Positions 48,880 through 57,308 of a DNA stretch of 64,000 bases are shown here, piece after piece. The notes under the pieces were generated by a model. The model was given only the letters and a program-made list of their open reading frames with translations. It was not told the origin of the DNA and did not search any database. The stretch covers positions 310,001 through 374,000 of the forward strand of contig JASJBF010000001.1 of the NCBI GenBank assembly GCA_030066685.1, in the 5' to 3' direction. The first letter of the stretch is position 1. Every line of letters starts with the position of its first letter. A program made the position numbers and the translations under genes. Source of the DNA: Kiloniellales bacterium (lineage in GTDB: Bacteria > Pseudomonadota > Alphaproteobacteria > Kiloniellales > JAKSBE01).

Positions 48880-49018
48880 ACCTCTCGGTCGAAACATCGC
48901 GTTTTGGTTGTAAATGTTCAGTAAACTAAATAAAAATTGAATACACTAGAGTATTGCATATTTATTTATCCGGAGATTTGGGTTATATTTACTTTCACAA
49001 GTCGTTCCGGATGGATAC
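48880..49018 (+). promoter_or_regulatory. AT-rich leader of TadG-like copy 3
   Basis: This stretch is strongly AT-rich from about 48900 to 49000, again in contrast to the genes around it. TTGAAT at 48937 and a TATTTA 16 bases further could form a promoter, but the match is modest. No strong Shine-Dalgarno sequence precedes ATG 49019. Confidence 0.4.
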
Positions 49019-50296
49019 ATGAAGATCGCGGCGACTCAACGACTGCGGGACCGTCCAGCAAGCTTCCTTCGCGACGAGGGGGGCTCCGGCCTCGCTCTGA
49101 TCGCGTGGTCGATGCTGACCTTGGCGGCCGCCTCGGGCCTCGCTTTCGATGCCGGCCGCGGCTACCTCATCAAGGCCAAGCTCGGCCAGGCCGTCGATGC
49201 CGCAGCGCTCGCCGGCGGCCGGGCGCTGGCCGCCCGGGACGGCGCCCGCTACGAGTCCCAGATTATCAAGTATTTCAGGGCGAACTTCCCCGACGGCTAT
49301 CTGGGCGTCGCGGTCGCCGAGACCGAGCTCGACATCCGGTTGCGGGGCGAGAAGATCGAGGTCACCGCCTCGGTCGAGGTGCCGACGACGTTGCTGCGGA
49401 CGGTCAACATCCGGGGCTTCACCGTCTCGGCCAGCGCAGCGGTCAACCGCACGGTGCGAGGCCTGGAGATCGCCATGGTGCTCGACAACTCCGGTTCCAT
49501 GAATGGTCGCAAACTCAGAGAGTTGAAGGCAGCCGCGGATATTCTGGTCGAAGCCCTCTACGGCGACGGTGGGACGGCCGACAACGTCTACGTGTCCCTG
49601 GTGCCCTTCACCGCCCGCGCCAACGTCAAGGGCCAGGACAAGGTCCACCCGGGCAAGTCGCCCAACAAGGACTACGTCTGCTTCGACGTGCGTCCCGGCA
49701 CCCACGCGGTGGGTGACAGCAATCCCGTCGACATGCCCTTCGAGCACTACTCCGGGACCCTCTCGGCCGACAGGAACCCCAAGGCCTATGCCGACAAGAT
49801 CTGCCCGAAATCGGCCGTTCAACCCCTCACACGAAAGCGGGCCGAGGTCGAGGGCGCGATCAGGGACATGAAGGCGAAGGGCTGCACCCGCTACGACCTC
49901 GGGGCGGCCTGGGGCTGGCGCGCGCTCTCGCCCAAGTGGCGTGGCTTTTGGCAGGGCGTGGAGTTCGAGCAGCCCTTCGAGTACGGCGAGCAGGGCCTCT
50001 CCAAGGCGGTCATCATCATGACCGATGGCGAGAACACGCCCAAGGACTGTGCCCTCGATCTGGAGAGCAAGCAGGAAACCGAGGCGATGTTCGTCGAGGC
50101 CTGCCAGGGGATGAAGACCGAGGGCATCATCGTCTACACCATCACCTTCCAGGTCGAGGACGAGACCACCAACGCGATCTTTGAGAGCTGTGCGTCCGGA
50201 AGGGCCCGGGCCTTTCGCTCGCCCGACGGCGCCGAGCTGATCTCGGCCTTCGAGGAAATCGCCGGCGATCTCTCGACCCTGCGCCTGGTGCAGTAG
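49019..50296 (+). CDS. TadG-like protein with vWA domain, copy 3 (diverged)
   Basis: A 425-residue paralogue with the same order of parts: the span ALIAWSMLTLAAASGLAF, then DAGRGYLIKAKLGQAVDAAALAGGR, and a vWA domain with MIDAS DNSGSMNGRK and IIIMTDGENTPKDC. It shares the GCTRYDLGAAWGWRALSPKWRGFW block with the other copies but is considerably diverged, so it is the oldest branch of the tandem family. No clear intrinsic terminator follows. The next gene, a different vWA protein, begins 150 bases later. Confidence 0.88.
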   Translation: MKIAATQRLRDRPASFLRDEGGSGLALIAWSMLTLAAASGLAFDAGRGYLIKAKLGQAVDAAALAGGRALAARDGARYESQIIKYFRANFPDGYLGVAVAETELDIRLRGEKIEVTASVEVPTTLLRTVNIRGFTVSASAAVNRTVRGLEIAMVLDNSGSMNGRKLRELKAAADILVEALYGDGGTADNVYVSLVPFTARANVKGQDKVHPGKSPNKDYVCFDVRPGTHAVGDSNPVDMPFEHYSGTLSADRNPKAYADKICPKSAVQPLTRKRAEVEGAIRDMKAKGCTRYDLGAAWGWRALSPKWRGFWQGVEFEQPFEYGEQGLSKAVIIMTDGENTPKDCALDLESKQETEAMFVEACQGMKTEGIIVYTITFQVEDETTNAIFESCASGRARAFRSPDGAELISAFEEIAGDLSTLRLVQ

Positions 50297-50446
50297 GCCC
50301 TCGCAGGCGCGCGAATCAAGTCTGCAGCGGCTTTCCCCGGTGCCTCACAGACGGCCGACGGCGCGGGTGGCGCCGGTTGTGGTGCCCCTGCGGGGGTTGT
50401 GCCATAACAGGGTTGCTGCAACCGGAGATCCGGAGGCGACGAGTCG

Positions 50447-51787
50447 ATGCGGGGTTGCTTTCTGCGGGCTTTACTGGGGCCGGCCTTGGCCGTCGCGCTC
50501 GCGTCTCCCTGCGGGGCCGAAGAAGCGCAAGACCTCGAATTCTTGCAGAATCGCCTGAGCAAGATCCTGGAGTTCGAGCCGACGGGCCGCGAAATCTCCT
50601 GGCGCAACCCGGGCACCGGCAACGACGGCCTCGTCATGGTGGAGCGCACCTATTTCCTGGACCCGAAGACGCCTTGTCGCGATTTCATCCTGACCTTGGA
50701 CCGTGGCGGCAGCGCGCCGCAGATTTTGCGCGGCACGGGATGCCGCAGCGAGGATGGCGACTGGCGGCTCGGCGCCGACGGCGAGCCGACGTTGTTGTCC
50801 GCAGTCGAAAGAGGCTGGGTCCAGGCGGGGCCCGAGTTCGACCGGGTCTACGATGACGAGCTGGTGCCCGACGACATCGACGGCTTTGAATTTGCCGACA
50901 AGGCCTTGCCTGCCGAACCCGCGCCGCCCTCGGAAAAGCTGGCCTTGCAGGACCTGGTGGCCGATGCCCGGCGCCTCGACGATTCAATCCTCCAGGATGC
51001 CACCGAAGAGATAGGGCCGGACGACCTGGCTTCGGCGGAGCTTGCGGCAGAGCTGAACGCTACGGCGGACCCACAGGCCCAAGCCGTTATCGCCCTGCCC
51101 GCCACCGGGCTTCTGCCCGAGCCAAACTGCACCGACTATCCTGTCGGGGGCCCGTCGGTCGAAGCCGAGGAACTCGACCTCGTGTTCCTGCTGGACACCA
51201 CCTCCAGCATGCGGTCCGAACTCGGCGACCTCAAGGCCGGCGTCATGTCCTCCGTCAGGGTTCTGCTGCGGATGGTCTCCAGCCTCAACATCGGCTTCGT
51301 GGCCTTCCGCGACCGGAACGATTCCTACGTGACCAGCGCCTTCCAGCTGACCCCGATGACGGAGGACAGCCTGAGGCGGCTCGAGATCTTCGTCGAGGGC
51401 CTCAAGGCCGGCGGCGGCGGCGATCGTCCCGAGGCCATCGACAAGGCGATGGGCGTGGCCAAGGACATGCCCTGGCGGCCGACGGCCCTTGGCCAGATCG
51501 TCGTGATCGGGGACGCCCCGGCGCACGCCGGCGCTCGGGGCCGGACCCTCATCATGGCCGAGAACTTCCGCGGCGACGTGCCCTCGAGCGCCGCTCGGCG
51601 CAAGGTCTCCGCAGTCTATACCGGCTCCGCGCGTCGGCGGGGTAGTCGGAAGTTCTTCCATCATCTCGCCAAACACGGCGGCGGTTGCTTCACGTCCGAC
51701 CCGCAAACGCTTGTCGAGAACGTGCTGCTCTCGGTCCTGGGTCGGGGACGGTCCAGGCCGGCAGAAGCCCTGCCGGGGCCCTCTTGA
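50447..51787 (+). CDS. secreted protein with 17-kDa-surface-antigen-like domain and vWA domain
   Basis: A 446-residue exported protein. A signal peptide ends near CGA-EE (residue 24). Residues 30-110 (ILEFEPTGREISWRNPGTG, TYFLDPKTPCRDF, GTGCR) resemble the RT0821/Lpp0805-type surface antigen domain. A disordered acidic region leads to a vWA domain from about residue 243 with MIDAS D250-T-T-S-S. The vWA core (IGFVAFRDRNDSY, GGGGDRPEAIDKAMGVAKDM, VIGDAPAHAG) is strikingly similar to the anchor-vWA protein at 56300-57286. It therefore looks like a periplasmic or surface member of the same system. Confidence 0.82.
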   Translation: MRGCFLRALLGPALAVALASPCGAEEAQDLEFLQNRLSKILEFEPTGREISWRNPGTGNDGLVMVERTYFLDPKTPCRDFILTLDRGGSAPQILRGTGCRSEDGDWRLGADGEPTLLSAVERGWVQAGPEFDRVYDDELVPDDIDGFEFADKALPAEPAPPSEKLALQDLVADARRLDDSILQDATEEIGPDDLASAELAAELNATADPQAQAVIALPATGLLPEPNCTDYPVGGPSVEAEELDLVFLLDTTSSMRSELGDLKAGVMSSVRVLLRMVSSLNIGFVAFRDRNDSYVTSAFQLTPMTEDSLRRLEIFVEGLKAGGGGDRPEAIDKAMGVAKDMPWRPTALGQIVVIGDAPAHAGARGRTLIMAENFRGDVPSSAARRKVSAVYTGSARRRGSRKFFHHLAKHGGGCFTSDPQTLVENVLLSVLGRGRSRPAEALPGPS

Positions 51788-52077
51788 CGGCCTGGCAACC
51801 GGAACCGATGTTCCTACGCAACGCCGGTAATATGCGGGTCGCATAGAGGACACAAGCGGCCCAACGTCGGAGCGCGCCCTATTTCTTATATATTTCAATA
51901 AATTACGCTGGAGACTTTCGCCGCCAATGGAGCGCCGTTGCCGTGCGACCGCCGTCCGAAGCCGAGGTCTTGGTCACAAGGATGCGACTGCCGCCGCTAG
52001 GATTTAGATGGTATATTTGCCGGTAAAGCGGGCTTCTTGCCCGCCGTTTGCCGTGCACGACAAAAAGGGGTTGTCTC
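51788..52077 (+). promoter_or_regulatory. intergenic leader with long hairpin
   Basis: The 290-base gap contains an AT-rich patch (51880-51905) and, at 52021-52053, a hairpin: GCGGGC/GCCCGC with a 5-base loop, extended after a 2-base bulge by CGGTAAA/TTTGCCG with one G-T wobble. It lies 24 bases before the chosen TTG start of the next gene. No T tract follows, so it could act as a leader structure affecting translation. No other gene is seen. Confidence 0.4.
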
Positions 52078-52734
52078 TTGGCTAAGACGGTTCGATCGGC
52101 GTTTCATCCAGGCACGAACAAACAGTCCCCGGACAGGATCTTGGCCGTGGTCGCGCTCAGCTTGGCCCTGCTCGTCCCGGCGAGCCTTCAGGCCCAGGAG
52201 GACGCGGCGGCCGCGGACCGGGCCTATCTGGAGAAGCGCCTCAGGAAGATCCTGGAGTTCGAGCGGACCGGCGCCGAGGTCGTCTGGACCAATCCCGAGA
52301 CCGGGAACAGCGGCAAGATACAGCTGATGCGCACCTATTTCCTCGATCCCAAGACGCCCTGCCGGGACTACCTGCGGACCATCGATTCCACTGCCGGCGA
52401 GCCGGTGTCGGTGCGAGGGACTGGCTGCCGCGAGGCGACCGGCGGCTGGAAGCTGACCGAGGATTCCAAGCCGAAGCGTACCGTCAAGCGCGGCGATAAG
52501 GGAAGCAAGACGGCGGCAGCCACCCCGGGCGGAAGCGATCCGACCGCCAAGGCGCCGGCCGGTGCCGGGGGCGCGCCTGATGGCAAGAAGCCCAAGCCCC
52601 CTTCTGCTAAGAAGAAGAAGCCCGCCGCGCCGGCCAAGGCCGTTGCCAAGGCCCCGCCCCCGCCGCCGAAGATCTCGGCGCGAGTGCCGAGCCGGCCGCC
52701 GGAATGGGAGGCCGCCGACGACAATGCCTACTAG
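52078..52734 (+). CDS. exported protein with 17-kDa-surface-antigen-like domain and basic Pro/Lys tail
   Basis: About 218 residues from TTG 52078 (AAGGGG upstream); TTG 52048 is possible. A signal sequence (ILAVVALSLALLVPASLQAQ) precedes a domain homologous to that of the 50447-51787 protein: ILEFERTGAEVVWTNPETG, RTYFLDPKTPCRDY and GTGCRE. From about residue 135 the protein is low complexity, rich in Lys, Pro and Ala, ending in basic-proline repeats that may contact cell wall or partner proteins. Its last 11 bases overlap the kinase gene, so the two are probably translated together. Confidence 0.78.
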   Translation: MAKTVRSAFHPGTNKQSPDRILAVVALSLALLVPASLQAQEDAAAADRAYLEKRLRKILEFERTGAEVVWTNPETGNSGKIQLMRTYFLDPKTPCRDYLRTIDSTAGEPVSVRGTGCREATGGWKLTEDSKPKRTVKRGDKGSKTAAATPGGSDPTAKAPAGAGGAPDGKKPKPPSAKKKKPAAPAKAVAKAPPPPPKISARVPSRPPEWEAADDNAY

Positions 52735-54916
52735 CTACGAGGCCGATGCCGGCGCCCTGTCGCCCTTCGCCGGCGGGGACCCCAGGGACCTCGCGCCCGG
52801 GGCCGACGTCGACGGCTTTCAGATCCTGGGCATTCTCGGCCGCGGCATCTATGGCGTGACCTACCTGGCGCGGGAAGCGACCCAGGGCGCGAAGGCGGCA
52901 ATCAAGCTCTTCCAGCCGGACCCCGGCAGCCTGCAGCCCCTGGCCGCCGATGACGATCCCGGCGCCTCGGCGCTGGCCGCCTTTCGTCGCGAGGCGGCGA
53001 TCCTCGGGCGCCTGGACCATCCCAACATCGCCCGCTGCCGCGATTTCCGCGACAGCCGCGAGCGCCCCTACATCGTGCTCGAGCCCGAAGAGGGGCACAG
53101 TCTCGCGGCGGCCCTGGTCGCCGTGCCCGAGGCCTTCAACGAGGACCGGCTGCATCGAATCCTGGTGCCCCTGCTGGATGCACTTTCTCATTTGCACGCC
53201 AAGGGGATTTTGCATCGGGACATCAAGCCGTCGAACATTCATCTGCGGCCGGACGGCAGCCCAGTCCTGCTCGACTTCGGCGCTGCAGGCGAACTCGTCG
53301 GCTCCTCGGGCAAGACGGATCCCGTGAGCTGCCTGACACCGGGCTTCGCGGCACCGGAGCAATACCAGAAAGCTGGTCACGAAGGCCCCTGGACCGACAT
53401 CTACGGCTTGGCGGCCGTGGCCTATCGGGCGGTGACCGGCAAGATCCCGCCGGACGCCCGGGACCGGCTGAACGGCGCGAAGATGCTGCCGGCCCGAAAG
53501 CTGGGCGCCGGCCACGCGTCGCCGGCCTTCCTGGCCGCCATCGACTGGGGTCTCGCCCTGACGCCAGGCAAGCGGCCGCAGAGCGCACAGGATTGGACCA
53601 AGGCCCTGGCCGTCGCCGCCGGTGAGCCGGGCAAGCAGGACCTGACGCCGGCCGCAGAGTCTGGCGAAGCCGAAGAGGCGGCCAAGGACGCCGATCTGGA
53701 CGACGTCCCTCCGACCCAGCGCATCAAGCGCGAGCCGGGCGTGAGCGACACCTTCTACGTCGAGGGGCCCCGGGCTCAGGTCGCCGGCCCAGGCACCGCG
53801 CGGCCTCGGGCCAGCCGGACGCCGGTCGGTCTGATCTTCGGGATCTTGTTCATCGTCGGCCTGACCGGTGGCGGCTGGGCCTATTGGCAGTGGACGGTCC
53901 TTCAGAACAAGACGGAATGGACGGTCGACCCGGCCGGCCGGGGCGACACCGCGACCATCGAAGCGGCGCTCGCCCAGGCCAGGGACGGCTCGACGATCCG
54001 GATTCAACCCGGCACCTACGAGGAAAGCCTGGTCCTGTCGCGTCCGGTGACGATCGAGGCGGTCTCGGCGGACCCCGCGGACACCGTGATCGCGCCGAGC
54101 AGCGGCAGCTGCCTGACCGCAACCGCGGAGACTGGCAAGCTGTACGGCCTGACGCTCCGCAAAGCGCCCGGCGGCGGCGGCGAAGGCTGCGTGCTTCTGG
54201 TCGGCAGCAATCTGACCCTGGCCAACAGCGTGATCGAAGCCGAGGGCACGCCCGCCGTCATCCTGCACAGCGGGGGCGCCGCGACGCTCAAGGACCTCGA
54301 GATCAAGGTCTCGGGCGGCGTGCCCGCGGTGGTCGTCTCCAACGGCGCCCGGGCCCGCATGTCCGACAGCAGCATCGCCGGCGAGGCCGCGGTCGGCCTC
54401 CTGGTGCGCCGGGGCGCAGCGCCCGAGGTCATCGGCAACGAGATCAAGGGGACCAAGCGCGCGGGCATGATCCTGGAAGCGGGCGCGGCCGGTCGCTTCG
54501 AAGGCAACCAGATCATCCAGAACGCCGGCACCGGCGTGGTGATCCGCGGCGGCTCGCGACCGGTCTTCGCCAAGAACCGGATCGAATCAAACGGCGAGGC
54601 CGGGGTCTTCATCTACGAGGGCGCGCGCGGGGAGCTCGACAGCAACGTCGTGACCCGCAACGGCGGCTCCGGGATCATCGTCGGTGAGGGCGCAACCCCG
54701 CTTCTTCGCAAGAACGAAGTGCAGGACAACGGCGACCACGGGATCCTGCTCCTGGAGCGGGCCGGTGGCCGGCTCGAGGGCAACCGGGTCAAGTCCAACA
54801 AGAGGTACGGTCTGGCCATCAGCGTCGATGCCGCGCCGGACCTGAGCGAGAATGAGGTGACCGGAAACGCGAGCGGTCAGACAAAGAAAGGCAAGATCGC
54901 GACGGAGGGCAAATGA
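52724..54916 (+). CDS. transmembrane Ser/Thr protein kinase with extracytoplasmic beta-helix domain
   Basis: A 730-residue protein. Residues 32-300 are a Hanks-type kinase with glycine loop GRGIYG, Lys61 in AAIK, Glu90, catalytic HRDIKPSN (164-171), DFG (184-186) and APE (210-212), all intact, so it should be active. A juxtamembrane region with Thr-Gln and acidic clusters precedes a single span (about 367-389). Beyond it, residues about 398-725 show the repeating G-N-x-I/V pattern of a right-handed parallel beta-helix (pectate-lyase/NosD-like), a likely ligand- or polysaccharide-sensing domain. The neighbouring FHA proteins are natural readers of its phosphothreonines. Confidence 0.88.
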   Translation: MPTSYEADAGALSPFAGGDPRDLAPGADVDGFQILGILGRGIYGVTYLAREATQGAKAAIKLFQPDPGSLQPLAADDDPGASALAAFRREAAILGRLDHPNIARCRDFRDSRERPYIVLEPEEGHSLAAALVAVPEAFNEDRLHRILVPLLDALSHLHAKGILHRDIKPSNIHLRPDGSPVLLDFGAAGELVGSSGKTDPVSCLTPGFAAPEQYQKAGHEGPWTDIYGLAAVAYRAVTGKIPPDARDRLNGAKMLPARKLGAGHASPAFLAAIDWGLALTPGKRPQSAQDWTKALAVAAGEPGKQDLTPAAESGEAEEAAKDADLDDVPPTQRIKREPGVSDTFYVEGPRAQVAGPGTARPRASRTPVGLIFGILFIVGLTGGGWAYWQWTVLQNKTEWTVDPAGRGDTATIEAALAQARDGSTIRIQPGTYEESLVLSRPVTIEAVSADPADTVIAPSSGSCLTATAETGKLYGLTLRKAPGGGGEGCVLLVGSNLTLANSVIEAEGTPAVILHSGGAATLKDLEIKVSGGVPAVVVSNGARARMSDSSIAGEAAVGLLVRRGAAPEVIGNEIKGTKRAGMILEAGAAGRFEGNQIIQNAGTGVVIRGGSRPVFAKNRIESNGEAGVFIYEGARGELDSNVVTRNGGSGIIVGEGATPLLRKNEVQDNGDHGILLLERAGGRLEGNRVKSNKRYGLAISVDAAPDLSENEVTGNASGQTKKGKIATEGK

Positions 54917-55025
54917 GGCGGGCCGGGTATTCGGCGGAGGCAATCTGGACGTGCGGCAGACGCCGGCTGGAGCGACGCGACCCGGATCGCGGCGGCGTTC
55001 CGGCCATCTTGTTCGGGAGGGCGGG

Positions 55026-55463
55026 GTGAAGACGGTCGTTGTTGGGCGCAGTCCCTACGCCGACGTGGTCCTGGCCGACGCCTCGGTGGCTCGGCGTCAT
55101 GTCGAGGTCGTGATCACCGACGACGGCCGCTACTTCGTGACCGACTGCGCCACGGAAACGGGGTGCTGGCGACGGGTATCGGCCGATCAGGGGCGCGACC
55201 ATTGGGAGAAGCTGCGCCAGAGCTTCGTATCGATGGAGGATCACCTCAGACTTGGCGACCATCACTGCACCCTGAAGGATCTGCTGCGCGACGTCGACCT
55301 CCGCGACTCCGCCGAGACCGGCCCCGGTGGCGGCGGTGCCGGGCGCGGCGGCGATGCCCACGGCGGCGGCGCGGCGGGCGGCGCCGACCGTCGCATCGAG
55401 AGCCTGCGCGGCCGGGTCGAGCGTGATCCCGTGACCGGCGAGATCATTCCCAAGAGGCTGTAG
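55026..55463 (+). CDS. FHA-domain protein 1
   Basis: A 145-residue protein from GTG 55026 (GGGAGGGCGG upstream). The FHA core has VVVGRSPYADVVLADASVARRHVEV, with Gly-Arg, Ser and Arg-Arg-His, which bind phosphothreonine in this family. The usual Asn-Gly-Thr element is replaced by ATETGCWRR, so affinity may differ. A Gly-rich linker and a conserved-looking end (RVERDPVTGEIIPKRL) follow. The frame is open from GTG 54951, which would add a basic 25-residue stretch. Its stop is two bases before the MotA/TolQ-like gene. Confidence 0.82.
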   Translation: MKTVVVGRSPYADVVLADASVARRHVEVVITDDGRYFVTDCATETGCWRRVSADQGRDHWEKLRQSFVSMEDHLRLGDHHCTLKDLLRDVDLRDSAETGPGGGGAGRGGDAHGGGAAGGADRRIESLRGRVERDPVTGEIIPKRL

Positions 55464-55465
55464 GC

Positions 55466-56293
55466 ATGGCTGAGAGCGTTCTACCCCATCAGGATCTCGA
55501 GCAACGGGAGCGACCGCGGCACCACTACAGCCGCAACATCTTCGCGCACCTGCTGATCCTTTTCGGCGCTCTGATCGCCGGCCTGCTGACCATTCTCCTG
55601 TTCCACAACGTGCTGCCCGACACCGCGGCCGAGATCCTGATCGACCGCGACCGGGAAAGCTATCCCTTCACCGTGCAGAACGTGATGTGGATCGTGTTCT
55701 TCCTGGGCCTGGGGGAGCTGGTGGTCCGGGTTCGCGACGCCATCGCGGAACGCGGCCAGGTGCAGGAGGGCTATCTGCCGGAGGACGAGCGCACCATCCT
55801 CCAGACGCCCGAACTGCGCCAGATCTACAACCACGCGCGTCTCGTCTCCGGGCCCGGCGGTGTCGCCGAGGGCCGCTTCTTGCCGCGCCTGATCCAGCGG
55901 GTGGTTCTGCAGTTCCAGACCAGCCGCTCGATCGACCAGGCGAACTCCCTCCTGAACTCCAGCCTGGAGCTCTGCCTGCACGAGATCGACCTGCGCTACA
56001 ACATGGTCCGCTACGTGGTCTGGGTGATCCCGACCCTCGGCTTCATCGGCACCGTCGTCGGCATCTCCCTCGCCCTGGCCTACGCCGGCTCGGTCGACCT
56101 CCAGGACCCGACCCTGCTCGCCGAGCTGACCAAGCGCCTCGGCGTGGCCTTCAACACCACCCTGCTCGCGCTCTTCATGTCGGCGATCCTGGTCCTGGTC
56201 CAGCATGTCGTGCAGGCGCACGAGGAGCGCGCCCTGAACCTGGCCGGCCAGTACTGTCTCGACAATCTGATCAACCGCCTCTACGAGGAGTGA
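55466..56293 (+). CDS. MotA/TolQ/ExbB-type proton-channel protein
   Basis: A 275-residue inner-membrane protein with four predicted spans: about residues 25-47, 70-90, 183-206 and 225-250. The third contains IPTLGFIGTVVGIS, the defining P-x-L-G-x-x-G-T-V-x-G pattern of MotA/TolQ/ExbB proteins, and the fourth GVAFNTTLLALFMSA, also family-typical. The roughly 90-residue cytoplasmic loop between spans 2 and 3 is the usual site of signal or torque coupling. In known systems five such subunits surround two MotB/ExbD subunits and use the proton gradient. The adjacent gene encodes a matching partner, six bases downstream. Confidence 0.9.
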   Translation: MAESVLPHQDLEQRERPRHHYSRNIFAHLLILFGALIAGLLTILLFHNVLPDTAAEILIDRDRESYPFTVQNVMWIVFFLGLGELVVRVRDAIAERGQVQEGYLPEDERTILQTPELRQIYNHARLVSGPGGVAEGRFLPRLIQRVVLQFQTSRSIDQANSLLNSSLELCLHEIDLRYNMVRYVVWVIPTLGFIGTVVGISLALAYAGSVDLQDPTLLAELTKRLGVAFNTTLLALFMSAILVLVQHVVQAHEERALNLAGQYCLDNLINRLYEE

Positions 56294-56299
56294 TCGGCG

Positions 56300-57286
56300 A
56301 TGCACTCGCGCCAGAGGCGGAACCTCGAGGTCATCAGCATTTCGGCGCTGGACCTCTTCGCCTCGGCCCTCGGCGTCTTCATCCTGATGTCGGTCGTCCT
56401 GTTCCCCTACTACCTCCGCCAGCCCTCGACGGAGCAGGAGTTGCAGGGCGCGCGCGCCAATCAGGCCGCGTCGGGGGTCTCGCTCTCCGAAGCGCGCCAG
56501 GTCGCGGAGGACGCCCAGGACGCCATGGCCGAGGCCGAGGCCCGGCGCAGCAAGGCGCGTGACGAGCTGCAGCGCGCCGAAGCTTCCCTGGCCGAGGCCG
56601 AGCAGGTGAGACTGGTTGCCGCCCGCCGGGTCAAGAAGGAGCCGGAGAAGAAGGCCGCCGACGACACAGAGAAAGGGCGGCTCAATATCGGCGACCTGGA
56701 CATCGTCTTCGTGGTGGACACCACCAGCAGCATGAAGCGGGAGATCGCGGATGTTCAGGCGAGCCTCCTCGGGATCATCCGGGTGCTGCACCGCCTGGCG
56801 CCCAGTCTCAACGTCGGCTTCGTCGCCTATCGGGATCGGAGCGACGCCTACCTGACGCGCACCTTCCAGCTCGCTCCCATGACCGGCAACAATCTCAGGC
56901 GGATCCAGGCCTTCGTCGAGCGCCTGAGGGCGTCCGGCGGCGGCGACGTGCCGGAGGCCGTCGACAAGGCGCTCGGCGTGGCCAAGAACATGCCCTGGCG
57001 GTCGACCGCCCTCGGCTGGATCATCGTGGTCGGCGATGCCCCGGCGCACGCCGGCGCCCAGAGCCGGACCTTCGACATGGCCCGGAACTTCCACGCCTAC
57101 GCGCCTGCCGGCGTGGTTCAGCGCCGGATCTCGGCGATCTTCACAGGCAACGAAAGGCGGCGGAGCAGCCGGAGGTTCTTTCAGCAGCTGGCCAAGTCCG
57201 GCGGCGGCGACTACGTCAACCACCGGGGCCGCATCATCGAGAGCGTCCTTTTGTCGATCCTGACCCAAGAGCCCTCGTCGTCGTGA
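56300..57286 (+). CDS. MotB/ExbD-like membrane anchor fused to a vWA domain, protein 1
   Basis: A 328-residue protein. The N-terminus has a single span, SALDLFASALGVFILMSVV (residues 15-33), with Asp18 at its edge, where ExbD, TolR and MotB carry their proton-binding Asp; PYYLR follows. A helical Ala/Glu/Arg-rich segment (about 55-112) likely forms a coiled coil. The C-terminal vWA domain has MIDAS D140-T-T-S-S and VGFVAYRDRSDAY, nearly the same core as in the secreted protein at 50447-51787. If topology follows ExbD/MotB, the vWA domain lies in the periplasm, where the known families have OmpA-like or TonB-binding domains. Confidence 0.85.
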   Translation: MHSRQRRNLEVISISALDLFASALGVFILMSVVLFPYYLRQPSTEQELQGARANQAASGVSLSEARQVAEDAQDAMAEAEARRSKARDELQRAEASLAEAEQVRLVAARRVKKEPEKKAADDTEKGRLNIGDLDIVFVVDTTSSMKREIADVQASLLGIIRVLHRLAPSLNVGFVAYRDRSDAYLTRTFQLAPMTGNNLRRIQAFVERLRASGGGDVPEAVDKALGVAKNMPWRSTALGWIIVVGDAPAHAGAQSRTFDMARNFHAYAPAGVVQRRISAIFTGNERRRSSRRFFQQLAKSGGGDYVNHRGRIIESVLLSILTQEPSSS

Positions 57287-57308
57287 TGTTGTTCCAAGGG
57301 CGGAGGAT

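Noticed and set aside
45689-50296. A complete Tad/Flp pilus locus
   Set aside because: Only TadG-like proteins are present; prepilin, ATPase, platform and secretin genes are absent.
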